Source: Clostridiales bacterium (lineage in GTDB: Bacteria; Bacillota; Clostridia; Christensenellales; Borkfalkiaceae). From it: DNA of 64,000 nt. Location: contig SVHT01000004.1 in the NCBI GenBank assembly GCA_015055615.1, positions 62,001 to 126,000 on the forward strand, written 5' to 3'. This document shows positions 25,896-32,411 of this stretch, in pieces. The notes under the pieces are model-generated. The model saw only the letters and a program-made list of their open reading frames with translations. It was not told the DNA's origin and searched no databases. The translations under genes and the position numbers were made by a program. Numbering within the stretch: position 1 is the first letter of the stretch; each line of letters opens with the position of its first letter.

Positions 25896-27221
25896 ATGAG
25901 CGAAGCAAAAAAACAGACTCCCGTTAAAAAAGGCTCCGGCGTCGCTTACCGCATTATCGCGGCACTCATCGCGGCCGCTTGCGTTGGCGCATTTTTCTTG
26001 CCGACCACCTTTTTCGTGGACCATTTCTTCGGCAAAAATCTTGCACTTCAAGAATTCCAGCTCTTTGAGGTTGCTAAGCACTTAAAGGACGCGCCTTATA
26101 AGCTCTTTACGCTTATACCCACGTTTACGACTACGAAATCCATCCTGGGGGTTGTAGCTGGCCTTTTGCCGTACGCGCTTACCCTTGCGTTGGTGATTGC
26201 GTTCTTTATTGCTGTCGTTTCCATTTTCCTTGGCAAAAAAGCCGCAAAACCGTTGTTCGTTGCGACGATTATCTTCACGTGGGGCGCGGCTCTGTATGCG
26301 ATTGGCGTCTTGTCGATTACCTGCTATCTTCCCATGGCAATTACCTTCGATATCGCGTCCATCGCGCTTGCGGCGTTCGGTACCGTTGCTTTCGTAACGC
26401 TTATGGTTGTAAAGCTCGGTGGTAAAACGACGATTCTTAACTCGGCTCGTTTCCTCTTGACGCTTTGCTTTACCGCTTGTTTGATTTTGTCCCTTGCGCT
26501 CGAGTTCACTCTCGTTCGCGGGTTGCTTTCCAAGAACAAAGCGTTTGATATCATTCCCGTCGTCATCGTTGGCTTGGCTATCGTCAACCTCTTTATGGCG
26601 TCCGTACGCGCATCCGCTAAGAAAGCGTTTGCGTTTGATTTCATCAGCTCCATTTTGGAATTCCTTGTTTCGAGCACGTTGCTCTTCATGTCCATACTTT
26701 CTTACATACTCAACCCCGCGCTCTTGATTCTTTGCGACGCCGCTCGTATCATTGCTATGGTATTGTTCGTCCTTGCGTTCGCAAACTTGATGGTTGACAG
26801 AAAGAAAAAGGCGGTTGCGGCTGTACGCGCGGCTTATAAGGCAGCGGCGCGGAAAAAGAAAGCGGCTACAAAAACGACGGCTACGGAGAGCGCTGCTCCC
26901 GCAGAAAACAAAACGCCCGCTACGCCCGAAACCGATTACTTTGAAGGCAAATTGGTGGACGACTTTATCGAAACGCTCAACGTTGCAGAACGCAATGAAT
27001 TCGCTTCCTTGTACCTCGTAAATAAGACGGATATGCCCGAAATTCCCGAATATAAAGTGGGCGGAGATAATCAGGCGTTCTTTGATATGGTATTTATCAT
27101 GCTCGGCGATTACCGCGACAAGATTTCCGATGAACTGCTTGGTAAAATGTATGATTTCTGCTATGCAGAAGAACAGGAAACCTCGGAAGTTTCGGAAGCT
27201 CCGCAGACGGAAAACGCATAA
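25896..27221 (+). CDS. Polytopic membrane protein of unknown function
   Basis: A 441-residue protein I do not recognise. About eight hydrophobic stretches fill residues 18 to 310, beginning near 18-40 and 85-112. They are followed by a Lys/Ala-rich linker (about 315-345) and a soluble C-terminal tail containing YFEGKLVDDFIETLNVAERNEF. The end is acidic (EEQETSEVSEAP). The linker resembles those of abundant surface or envelope proteins. The gene has an exact-consensus promoter, a strong ribosome site (AGGAG) and a strong terminator, which suggests high expression. Homology should be tested with a profile search. Confidence 0.6.
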   Translation: MSEAKKQTPVKKGSGVAYRIIAALIAAACVGAFFLPTTFFVDHFFGKNLALQEFQLFEVAKHLKDAPYKLFTLIPTFTTTKSILGVVAGLLPYALTLALVIAFFIAVVSIFLGKKAAKPLFVATIIFTWGAALYAIGVLSITCYLPMAITFDIASIALAAFGTVAFVTLMVVKLGGKTTILNSARFLLTLCFTACLILSLALEFTLVRGLLSKNKAFDIIPVVIVGLAIVNLFMASVRASAKKAFAFDFISSILEFLVSSTLLFMSILSYILNPALLILCDAARIIAMVLFVLAFANLMVDRKKKAVAAVRAAYKAAARKKKAATKTTATESAAPAENKTPATPETDYFEGKLVDDFIETLNVAERNEFASLYLVNKTDMPEIPEYKVGGDNQAFFDMVFIMLGDYRDKISDELLGKMYDFCYAEEQETSEVSEAPQTENA

Positions 27222-27230
27222 CGGAAAAAG

Positions 27231-27266
27231 CAAACAGCCGACCTTATCGGTCGGCTGTTTTTTTGC
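27231..27266 (+). terminator. Intrinsic terminator of the unknown membrane protein
   Basis: AACAGCCGACC / GGTCGGCTGTT stem, 5-base loop, then seven T. Confidence 0.92.
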
Positions 27267-27301
27267 GCAAAAAACTTTTGTATAAAAGGCAATCAACAAA
27301 C

Positions 27302-27340
27302 AAAAAAGACGACTGTTTTATAAAGCAACCGTCTTTTTAT
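27302..27340 (-). terminator. Terminator after the sigma-factor operon
   Basis: On the minus strand AAAAAGACGG..CGTCTTTTTT forms a stem with internal mismatch, ending in a T-run. It overlaps the stop of the last gene of the operon. Confidence 0.6.
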
Positions 27341-27696
27341 TTTATCTTAATTCTAACCAAAATACCGCCATCGTCGGTAAACGTCCGCTCCGCAGAAACG
27401 CTATCGACCAAAAACAGTCCTCTGCCGTGCTCGGAAAAGACCTCGGCGCATACCCCCCTTTCAGGCGGGAAAAACACGCGCTCCGCTAGCACCTTCAATT
27501 CAATGTATTCTTGTAACAGCTCCAACGCCAATTTTGCGCCGCCTCCCGAATGTTGAAGCACGTTGCCAAGCAATTCGTACGCGACCAACTTACTGTCAAA
27601 AATACGCTCCTCGGCGACTTTGTTTACGGCGAGAAAATCACACAATTCTTCCACGGCGCTTTTCAGCGTGACGTAATTTTCAATCTCGAAAACCAT
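27337..27696 (-). CDS. HATPase-type anti-sigma kinase (RsbW/SpoIIAB-like), intact
   Basis: A 119-residue GHKL ATPase-fold protein. The N-box AYELLGNVLQHSGGG (about residues 39-53) keeps the E-x3-N metal-binding pair, and EHGRGLFLVDSV keeps the G-box. These are features of serine kinase anti-sigma factors. It is the last gene of a four-gene operon after the sigma factor, 12 bases downstream. It could phosphorylate the STAS protein. A second, degenerate family member lies at 28446-28799. Confidence 0.8.
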   Translation of the reverse strand: MVFEIENYVTLKSAVEELCDFLAVNKVAEERIFDSKLVAYELLGNVLQHSGGGAKLALELLQEYIELKVLAERVFFPPERGVCAEVFSEHGRGLFLVDSVSAERTFTDDGGILVRIKIK

Positions 27697-27707
27697 ATGC
27701 GCCCCCC

Positions 27708-28442
27708 TTAAAAGCTGTCCTGCAAGCGTTCGCGCAGTTGCAAGAGCAGTTTTCGTTCCATACGGGAAACGAACATCTGCGAAACGCCCAACCGTTTTGC
27801 CGTTTCACTTTGCGACAAGCCCTCGGCATAACGGCAACGTATCAACGTCTTTGCCGTGTCTGAAAAATCTCGCATTGCCGCCGCCAACGTTTCTTTGGTT
27901 TCAAACGCTTCATAGCTATCTTCGCCGACAGAAAGAAGCCCGTACAACGATTTATTCTCGTTTTCATCGTCGCCCGCCATACCGTCCAAAGACAGCGTAC
28001 CGCCGATTTCTAACGCCTTTACAACGTCTTCTTCCGTTACCGAAAGGCGTTGCGCAATCATCGCAAAGGTAGGTTTTTCACCGTGTTTTGCTTCGTATTC
28101 AGCGGAAAATTTCTTCGCTGCGGCGCTCAGTTCTCCCAACCGCCTAGGCAATTTAACTAGCCGTGATTTATCGCGGAAATAGTTTTTAATTTCGCCCGTA
28201 ATCGTCGGCGTGATAAAGGTTGTAAATTGCATGCCAAGGTCGGGATCAAAGCGGTCGATGCCACGCAAAAGCGCGTACGACGCCACTTGTTTTAAATCGT
28301 CGTACTCTACCCCTCGCCCCACGAATTTTTTAGCGAGAATATCGGCTATGTAGAGATATTTTTCGGCGATTTGGTTGCGAATGGCAACGTCGCCCGTCTC
28401 TTTGTACCGCTTAAAAAGCTCCGTCATCTTCTCGTCCGCCAT
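27708..28442 (-). CDS. SigB/SigF-like RNA polymerase sigma factor
   Basis: A 244-residue sigma-70 family factor of the SigB/SigF/SigG type. Region 2 includes GVEYDDLKQVASYALLRGIDRFDP and FTTFITPTITGEIKNYFRDKS. Region 3 follows, and region 4 has the helix-turn-helix LSQSETAKRLGVSQMFVSRMERKLL. It is preceded by a kinase-like gene and a STAS gene, the order of a partner-switching operon. Such factors run general stress, spore or cell-state responses; which one cannot be told from this window. Confidence 0.9.
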   Translation of the reverse strand: MADEKMTELFKRYKETGDVAIRNQIAEKYLYIADILAKKFVGRGVEYDDLKQVASYALLRGIDRFDPDLGMQFTTFITPTITGEIKNYFRDKSRLVKLPRRLGELSAAAKKFSAEYEAKHGEKPTFAMIAQRLSVTEEDVVKALEIGGTLSLDGMAGDDENENKSLYGLLSVGEDSYEAFETKETLAAAMRDFSDTAKTLIRCRYAEGLSQSETAKRLGVSQMFVSRMERKLLLQLRERLQDSF

Positions 28443-28445
28443 CGC

Positions 28446-28799
28446 TTAGCCTACAAACGCAATCTCCACAATTTTTTCCTGTTTTTTTACAAACGACACG
28501 TCCCCTACGAGCGCTGAAAGCAACGCATGGGAAATTTCCTCTTCTAAGCCGTTTTCCATTTCGCCGTTTTCTTCCGCGCCAACCACTCTGCAACCCAACG
28601 CCTCGCCTACGGAAAATTCTATACTAGCCGAAGAAAAACCGTTCCGTTTTAAAATGAGCAAGCTTTCCGTGACGCAGACCTTATAATCTTCCGCCGCGTC
28701 CACGTCAAACCCGACCAACGCGCAAAGACCGCCCGTCGTCAAGCGTACCGTCGTGAGATATTCGCCCGTCAAGGGCAACGTAACCGAAAACTTTTCCAT
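28446..28799 (-). CDS. RsbW/SpoIIAB-like protein with degenerate ATP site
   Basis: A 117-residue protein with the RsbW-like opening LPLTGEYLTTVRLTTGGL followed by CALVGFDVDAAEDYKVCVTESLLILKRNG, where RsbW normally has E-A-x-x-N. The conserved Asn of the N-box is Ile here, and no GRGL-type box follows. It therefore probably binds the sigma factor but may not hydrolyse ATP or phosphorylate its partner. The ATG at 28799 is preferred to an upstream TTG; its spacing to GGAG is long (10 bases). Confidence 0.75.
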   Translation of the reverse strand: MEKFSVTLPLTGEYLTTVRLTTGGLCALVGFDVDAAEDYKVCVTESLLILKRNGFSSASIEFSVGEALGCRVVGAEENGEMENGLEEEISHALLSALVGDVSFVKKQEKIVEIAFVG

Positions 28800-28800
28800 A

Positions 28801-29109
28801 TCACGCAATCTCCATAATGGCGTCCAAACCGCAAATCAAAAACAACTTCTTGATTTTTGCCTGCAACCCAACGAGGCGCATAGCAAATCCGTCCGCCTTC
28901 ACCGTCTTTAAAATCTTGACGAACGTACCCAGCGTCGTGCTGTCGATAAAGTTAAGCTCGTCGCAAACAAAGCATACGTTTGCGGGCGTTTGCTTATACG
29001 CCGACATCACTTCGCCGTAAAACTCGTCCGCGTTGCCAAGGTCGATATCCCCCGAAAGCGCCACTGTCAGCACGCCCTCTTCCAAGCCTTTCATCGTTAC
29101 TTCTTGCAT
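28801..29109 (-). CDS. STAS-domain anti-sigma antagonist (RsbV/SpoIIAA-like)
   Basis: A 102-residue STAS protein. In partner switching the unphosphorylated form binds the kinase-type anti-sigma factor and frees the sigma factor. FIDSTTLGTFVKILK contains the expected phosphorylatable Ser in the DS[TS] loop, and SGDIDLGNAD matches the N-terminal STAS strand. It is first in the operon STAS, kinase-like, sigma, kinase; its stop is next to the following start. The ribosome site is AAAAGGAG. Confidence 0.9.
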   Translation of the reverse strand: MQEVTMKGLEEGVLTVALSGDIDLGNADEFYGEVMSAYKQTPANVCFVCDELNFIDSTTLGTFVKILKTVKADGFAMRLVGLQAKIKKLFLICGLDAIMEIA

Positions 29110-29166
29110 AATCTTTTCTCCTTTTCAAGAGTTCCTTATCTATATATAACGCACTTTTTAACCGTT

Positions 29167-30144
29167 TTAAACAAGCGAAACGGAAATCGGATACACCAAA
29201 TTGAACAGCAAACCGATCGCCACCGAAATCGCATAACAAAAACCAATCAGCGCGACGTTGCGTTTCCATTGTCGCATGTTGCGGAGCAACACAACAAAAC
29301 CCATACCCGCGTTCACGCACAGCCCCGCCACGCACGAACCAAAGGTAATACCGCCACCCAAAAACGTTTCGGTAATGACCACAGACGAGGCGCAGTTGGG
29401 TATCAGCCCAATCGCGCAGGTAATAAACGGTTGCGCAAAACGGTTCTTTTGCATAAAGGCAACGAATACGTTTTCGCCGACCTCGTGGATAATCGTGCCA
29501 AGGACAAAGTTCACGAGCAGAATAAACAACCCCACTTTCAAGGCATGCAACAGCGGATAGAGCAGATAGTTCTTCCACGCGCTCTCGCCCGTGTGCTCCC
29601 GTCCGCAAGAACAGTTGACCTGCACGTCCTTTTCGTCCAAATACCGTTGCATAAAGATTTCGCGCGTGCTTTCGGGCACGCCTTTTTCCGTTTTGGGCAT
29701 CGCAACGCAGGTCTGCTTTTTGCCGAACAACCGCAAAACGCCGTCCACGGCATACCCCACACCCACACCGATAACGATTTTCGATAACAGCAAGGGCAAC
29801 AGCCAAACCGCGCCCTTCCCCGACGAAATCATAATGACGAAAGCCTCGTCGCTCGTCGCCATAAAAATGGCAAGCAACGTACCGATTGTGATATATTTCC
29901 GTTCAAAAAGCTTCGCCGCCATCACGGAAAAACCGCATTGGGGAACAAGCCCCGTCGCCGCGCCCACCGTCGGCCCCAACCGCCCGCCGAGTTTCGTTAC
30001 CTTCTGCAAATCGGCTTTGCTTTCCAACAATTCCATCAAGGCGTAAATCACAAATAAAAAGGGAAGTAACGGCCAAGTATGCTCTAAGGCGTGCAATAAA
30101 TTATGTCCTGCGTCCTCAAAAAAATGCTCTATCGCATGCCACAT
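29167..30144 (-). CDS. ArsP_2-like 10-TM heavy-metal exporter
   Basis: A 325-residue membrane protein of the putative 10-TM heavy-metal (manganese/arsenic) exporter type, PF11449-like. It contains LVPQCGFSVMAAKLF and TIGTLLAIFMATSDEA, both typical of the family, plus a cysteine-rich cytoplasmic stretch around CSCGRE. Metal specificity is not readable. Start at 30144 is chosen because GAGG lies 7 bases upstream; a GTG at 30150 overlaps tsaD but is too close to that site. No metal-sensing riboswitch is seen ahead of it. Confidence 0.78.
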   Translation of the reverse strand: MWHAIEHFFEDAGHNLLHALEHTWPLLPFLFVIYALMELLESKADLQKVTKLGGRLGPTVGAATGLVPQCGFSVMAAKLFERKYITIGTLLAIFMATSDEAFVIMISSGKGAVWLLPLLLSKIVIGVGVGYAVDGVLRLFGKKQTCVAMPKTEKGVPESTREIFMQRYLDEKDVQVNCSCGREHTGESAWKNYLLYPLLHALKVGLFILLVNFVLGTIIHEVGENVFVAFMQKNRFAQPFITCAIGLIPNCASSVVITETFLGGGITFGSCVAGLCVNAGMGFVVLLRNMRQWKRNVALIGFCYAISVAIGLLFNLVYPISVSLV

Positions 30145-30146
30145 CG

Positions 30147-31235
30147 TCACACCTCTTTATCCTTCGCGCGACGGCTTTGCACCGTTTCCAAGGTCGCCGC
30201 CAAGGGTATGGACGCCTTTGCCGTCAGCGTCATATCCGCAAAATTGCCAAGGCGGTATTGCACCAACCCCTCCGCCGCAATCATCGCCGCATTGTCCGTG
30301 CAATATTTCTTTTCAGGTAAAACTAAGCGCAAGCCGTTTTTCTCGCAAGCCGCTTGCAGGCTTTGACGAAGATAGGTATTCGCCGCCACGCCGCCGCCCG
30401 CGGTCACGACGCTTACGCCCTTTTCCTTTGCCCCGTCCACCGTCTTTTCTACCAAAACGTCAATCGCCGCCTTTTGGAAGGACGCCGCGACGTCCGCTTT
30501 GGAATAGTCCTCGTTTTTCTGCTCCTTAGTATGGCAGTAATTGATAACGGCAGTCTTTAATCCGCTGTACGAAAAATTATAACCGCCGCCCCCTTTTAAC
30601 ATCTTCGGCATCGGCACGTTCGCCTCGCCGTCAAGGGCGCATTTTTCGATATTGGGTCCACCCGGGTATTTTAAACCGAGTACCCTCGCCACCTTATCAA
30701 ACGCCTCGCCCGCCGCATCGTCGAGCGTTGCGCCGAGAATTTCAAACTCCGCCTCCGATTTTGCGTACAGCACCGCCGTATGCCCACCGCTTGCCAGCAA
30801 GGTAACAAAGGGAGGTTTTAATTCGGGCGCGGAAAGATAGGACGCCGCCAAATGCCCACGGATATGGTTGACGGCAATCAAGGGCTTGTTCAAAGCGTAC
30901 GCAAACGCTTTGGCAAAGGACACGCCGACGAGCAACGCGCCCAAAAGCCCCGCGCCGTAGGTAACCGCCACCGCGTCGATTTCCGCATACGAAATCCCTG
31001 CGTTTTTCACCGCGCGTTCCACCACTTCGGCAACCGCATCCGTATGCGCGCGAGAGGCTATTTCGGGGACTACGCCCCCAAACAACGCCTGCACGGACGC
31101 CGACGAGGCAATCTCGTTAGACAGAATTTTTCTGCCCTTAATCACCGCCGCCGCCGTTTCATCGCACGAGCTTTCAATGCCGAGGATAATGGGCTCTGCC
31201 TTATTCAAATCAAGTTTTTCAAAGGGATTATACAT
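30147..31235 (-). CDS. tsaD: tRNA N6-threonylcarbamoyladenosine synthase subunit TsaD
   Basis: Transfers the threonylcarbamoyl group to A37 of tRNAs that read ANN codons. The metal-binding HIRGH and SYSGLKTA are present, and ILGIESSCDETAAAVI near residue 17 is the ASKHA-type N-terminal signature. Start at 31235 (MYNPFEK) is chosen over an upstream TTG; the ribosome site is weak. Its 362 residues are close to the usual 340. It runs nearly into the exporter gene. Confidence 0.95.
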   Translation of the reverse strand: MYNPFEKLDLNKAEPIILGIESSCDETAAAVIKGRKILSNEIASSASVQALFGGVVPEIASRAHTDAVAEVVERAVKNAGISYAEIDAVAVTYGAGLLGALLVGVSFAKAFAYALNKPLIAVNHIRGHLAASYLSAPELKPPFVTLLASGGHTAVLYAKSEAEFEILGATLDDAAGEAFDKVARVLGLKYPGGPNIEKCALDGEANVPMPKMLKGGGGYNFSYSGLKTAVINYCHTKEQKNEDYSKADVAASFQKAAIDVLVEKTVDGAKEKGVSVVTAGGGVAANTYLRQSLQAACEKNGLRLVLPEKKYCTDNAAMIAAEGLVQYRLGNFADMTLTAKASIPLAATLETVQSRRAKDKEV

Positions 31236-31289
31236 ACTGAAAACCTGTTTTAAAAGCGGCGGCAAACGCCACCGCTACGCTGTCATTCG

Positions 31290-32387
31290 TTAAAATTTCT
31301 TTAAATAGTCAATGATAAAGCCGTGCAATTCGCCGTCCATAACCGCCTGCACGTCCCCCTTTTCAAAGCCCGTACGGTGGTCCTTTACCAAGGTATAGGG
31401 ACAGAACACGTAGGAGCGGATTTGCGCGCCCCACTCAATCTTTTTCACGTCCCCTTTCATCGCCGCAGCCTCCGCTTGGCGCTGTTCAATCTTCTTTTCC
31501 AAGAGTTTGGATCTGAGCATCGCAAAGCACATCGCTTTGTTTTGGAGCTGCGAACGCTCGTTTTGGCATTGTACCACGATACCCGTCGGGAAATGCGTGA
31601 TACGAACGGCAGAGGCAACCTTATTGACGTTTTGACCGCCTGCCCCGCCCGAGTGGTAAATATCGATACGGATATCGTCGTCGTTGATTTCCACTTCGTT
31701 GTCGTCCTCAACCTCGGGCATAACTTCAAGGGAAGAAAAGGAAGTCTGACGGCGTTTGTTGGCGTCAAACGGCGAGATACGCACCAAACGGTGCACGCCC
31801 ATTTCCGCCTTTAAATAGCCGTAAGCGTTTTCCCCTTCTACACGGAACGAAACACTCTTCAAACCAGCCCCATCCCCTGCCTCTCGGTCAAGTTCGCTCA
31901 CTTTAAAGCCCATTTTTTCGCAATAGCGGTTGTACATACGATAGAGCATTTGACACCAATCGCACGCCTCGGTACCGCCCGCACCTGCGTGCAGAGAGAG
32001 CATTGCGTTATGGTTGTCGTAATCCCCTTTCAAAATGGCGCGGATACGCATATCTTCGATATCCTTTTCCGCATTTTTAAGCATCTCGTCGAGTTCGGGT
32101 ATCAGACTTTCGTCTTCCGTCTCTTCAATCAAATCGATAACGTCTTCCGCATCGGATAACGCCGTCGCACCCTTTTCGTAGGAATTGATTTTGTTGCGGA
32201 TCGCAGAAACTTCCTTGCCGATTTTGGTAGATTTTTCCATATCCTGCCAAACCTCGGGTTTTTCTTGCTCTTGTTCGAGTTCCGCCAAACGGGGGCGCAA
32301 ATGCTCGATATCCAACGCGTACTCCGCCTCTTTTAAGGTTGCGCGCATCGATTGCACTTTTAATCTGTAATCGCCTGCTTTGAACAT
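31290..32387 (-). CDS. prfB: Peptide chain release factor 2, single-frame
   Basis: Class I release factor that reads UAA and UGA. It is 365 residues. It has SPFDANKRRQT (the SPF tripeptide of RF2) and GGAGGQNVNK (the GGQ loop). Most bacterial prfB genes need a programmed +1 frameshift near codon 26 at TATCTTTGAC. Here that region reads EAEYALDIEH with no stop and is fully in frame, so the autoregulatory frameshift is absent. It is 24 bases before secA in the minus direction (secA stop 32412 to start 32387). Confidence 0.96.
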   Translation of the reverse strand: MFKAGDYRLKVQSMRATLKEAEYALDIEHLRPRLAELEQEQEKPEVWQDMEKSTKIGKEVSAIRNKINSYEKGATALSDAEDVIDLIEETEDESLIPELDEMLKNAEKDIEDMRIRAILKGDYDNHNAMLSLHAGAGGTEACDWCQMLYRMYNRYCEKMGFKVSELDREAGDGAGLKSVSFRVEGENAYGYLKAEMGVHRLVRISPFDANKRRQTSFSSLEVMPEVEDDNEVEINDDDIRIDIYHSGGAGGQNVNKVASAVRITHFPTGIVVQCQNERSQLQNKAMCFAMLRSKLLEKKIEQRQAEAAAMKGDVKKIEWGAQIRSYVFCPYTLVKDHRTGFEKGDVQAVMDGELHGFIIDYLKKF

Positions 32388-32411
32388 ATTTCTTATCCTC
32401 TTACTTGCAGC

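Noticed and set aside
29110-29172. Sigma-B promoter (GTTTAA) before the STAS gene, suggesting autoregulation
   Set aside because: GTTTAA is present near 29167-29172, but no GGGTAT-type -10 at the right spacing follows.
30144-31300. Manganese (yybP-ykoY) riboswitch before the metal exporter
   Set aside because: The exporter starts two bases after tsaD, so no leader exists.
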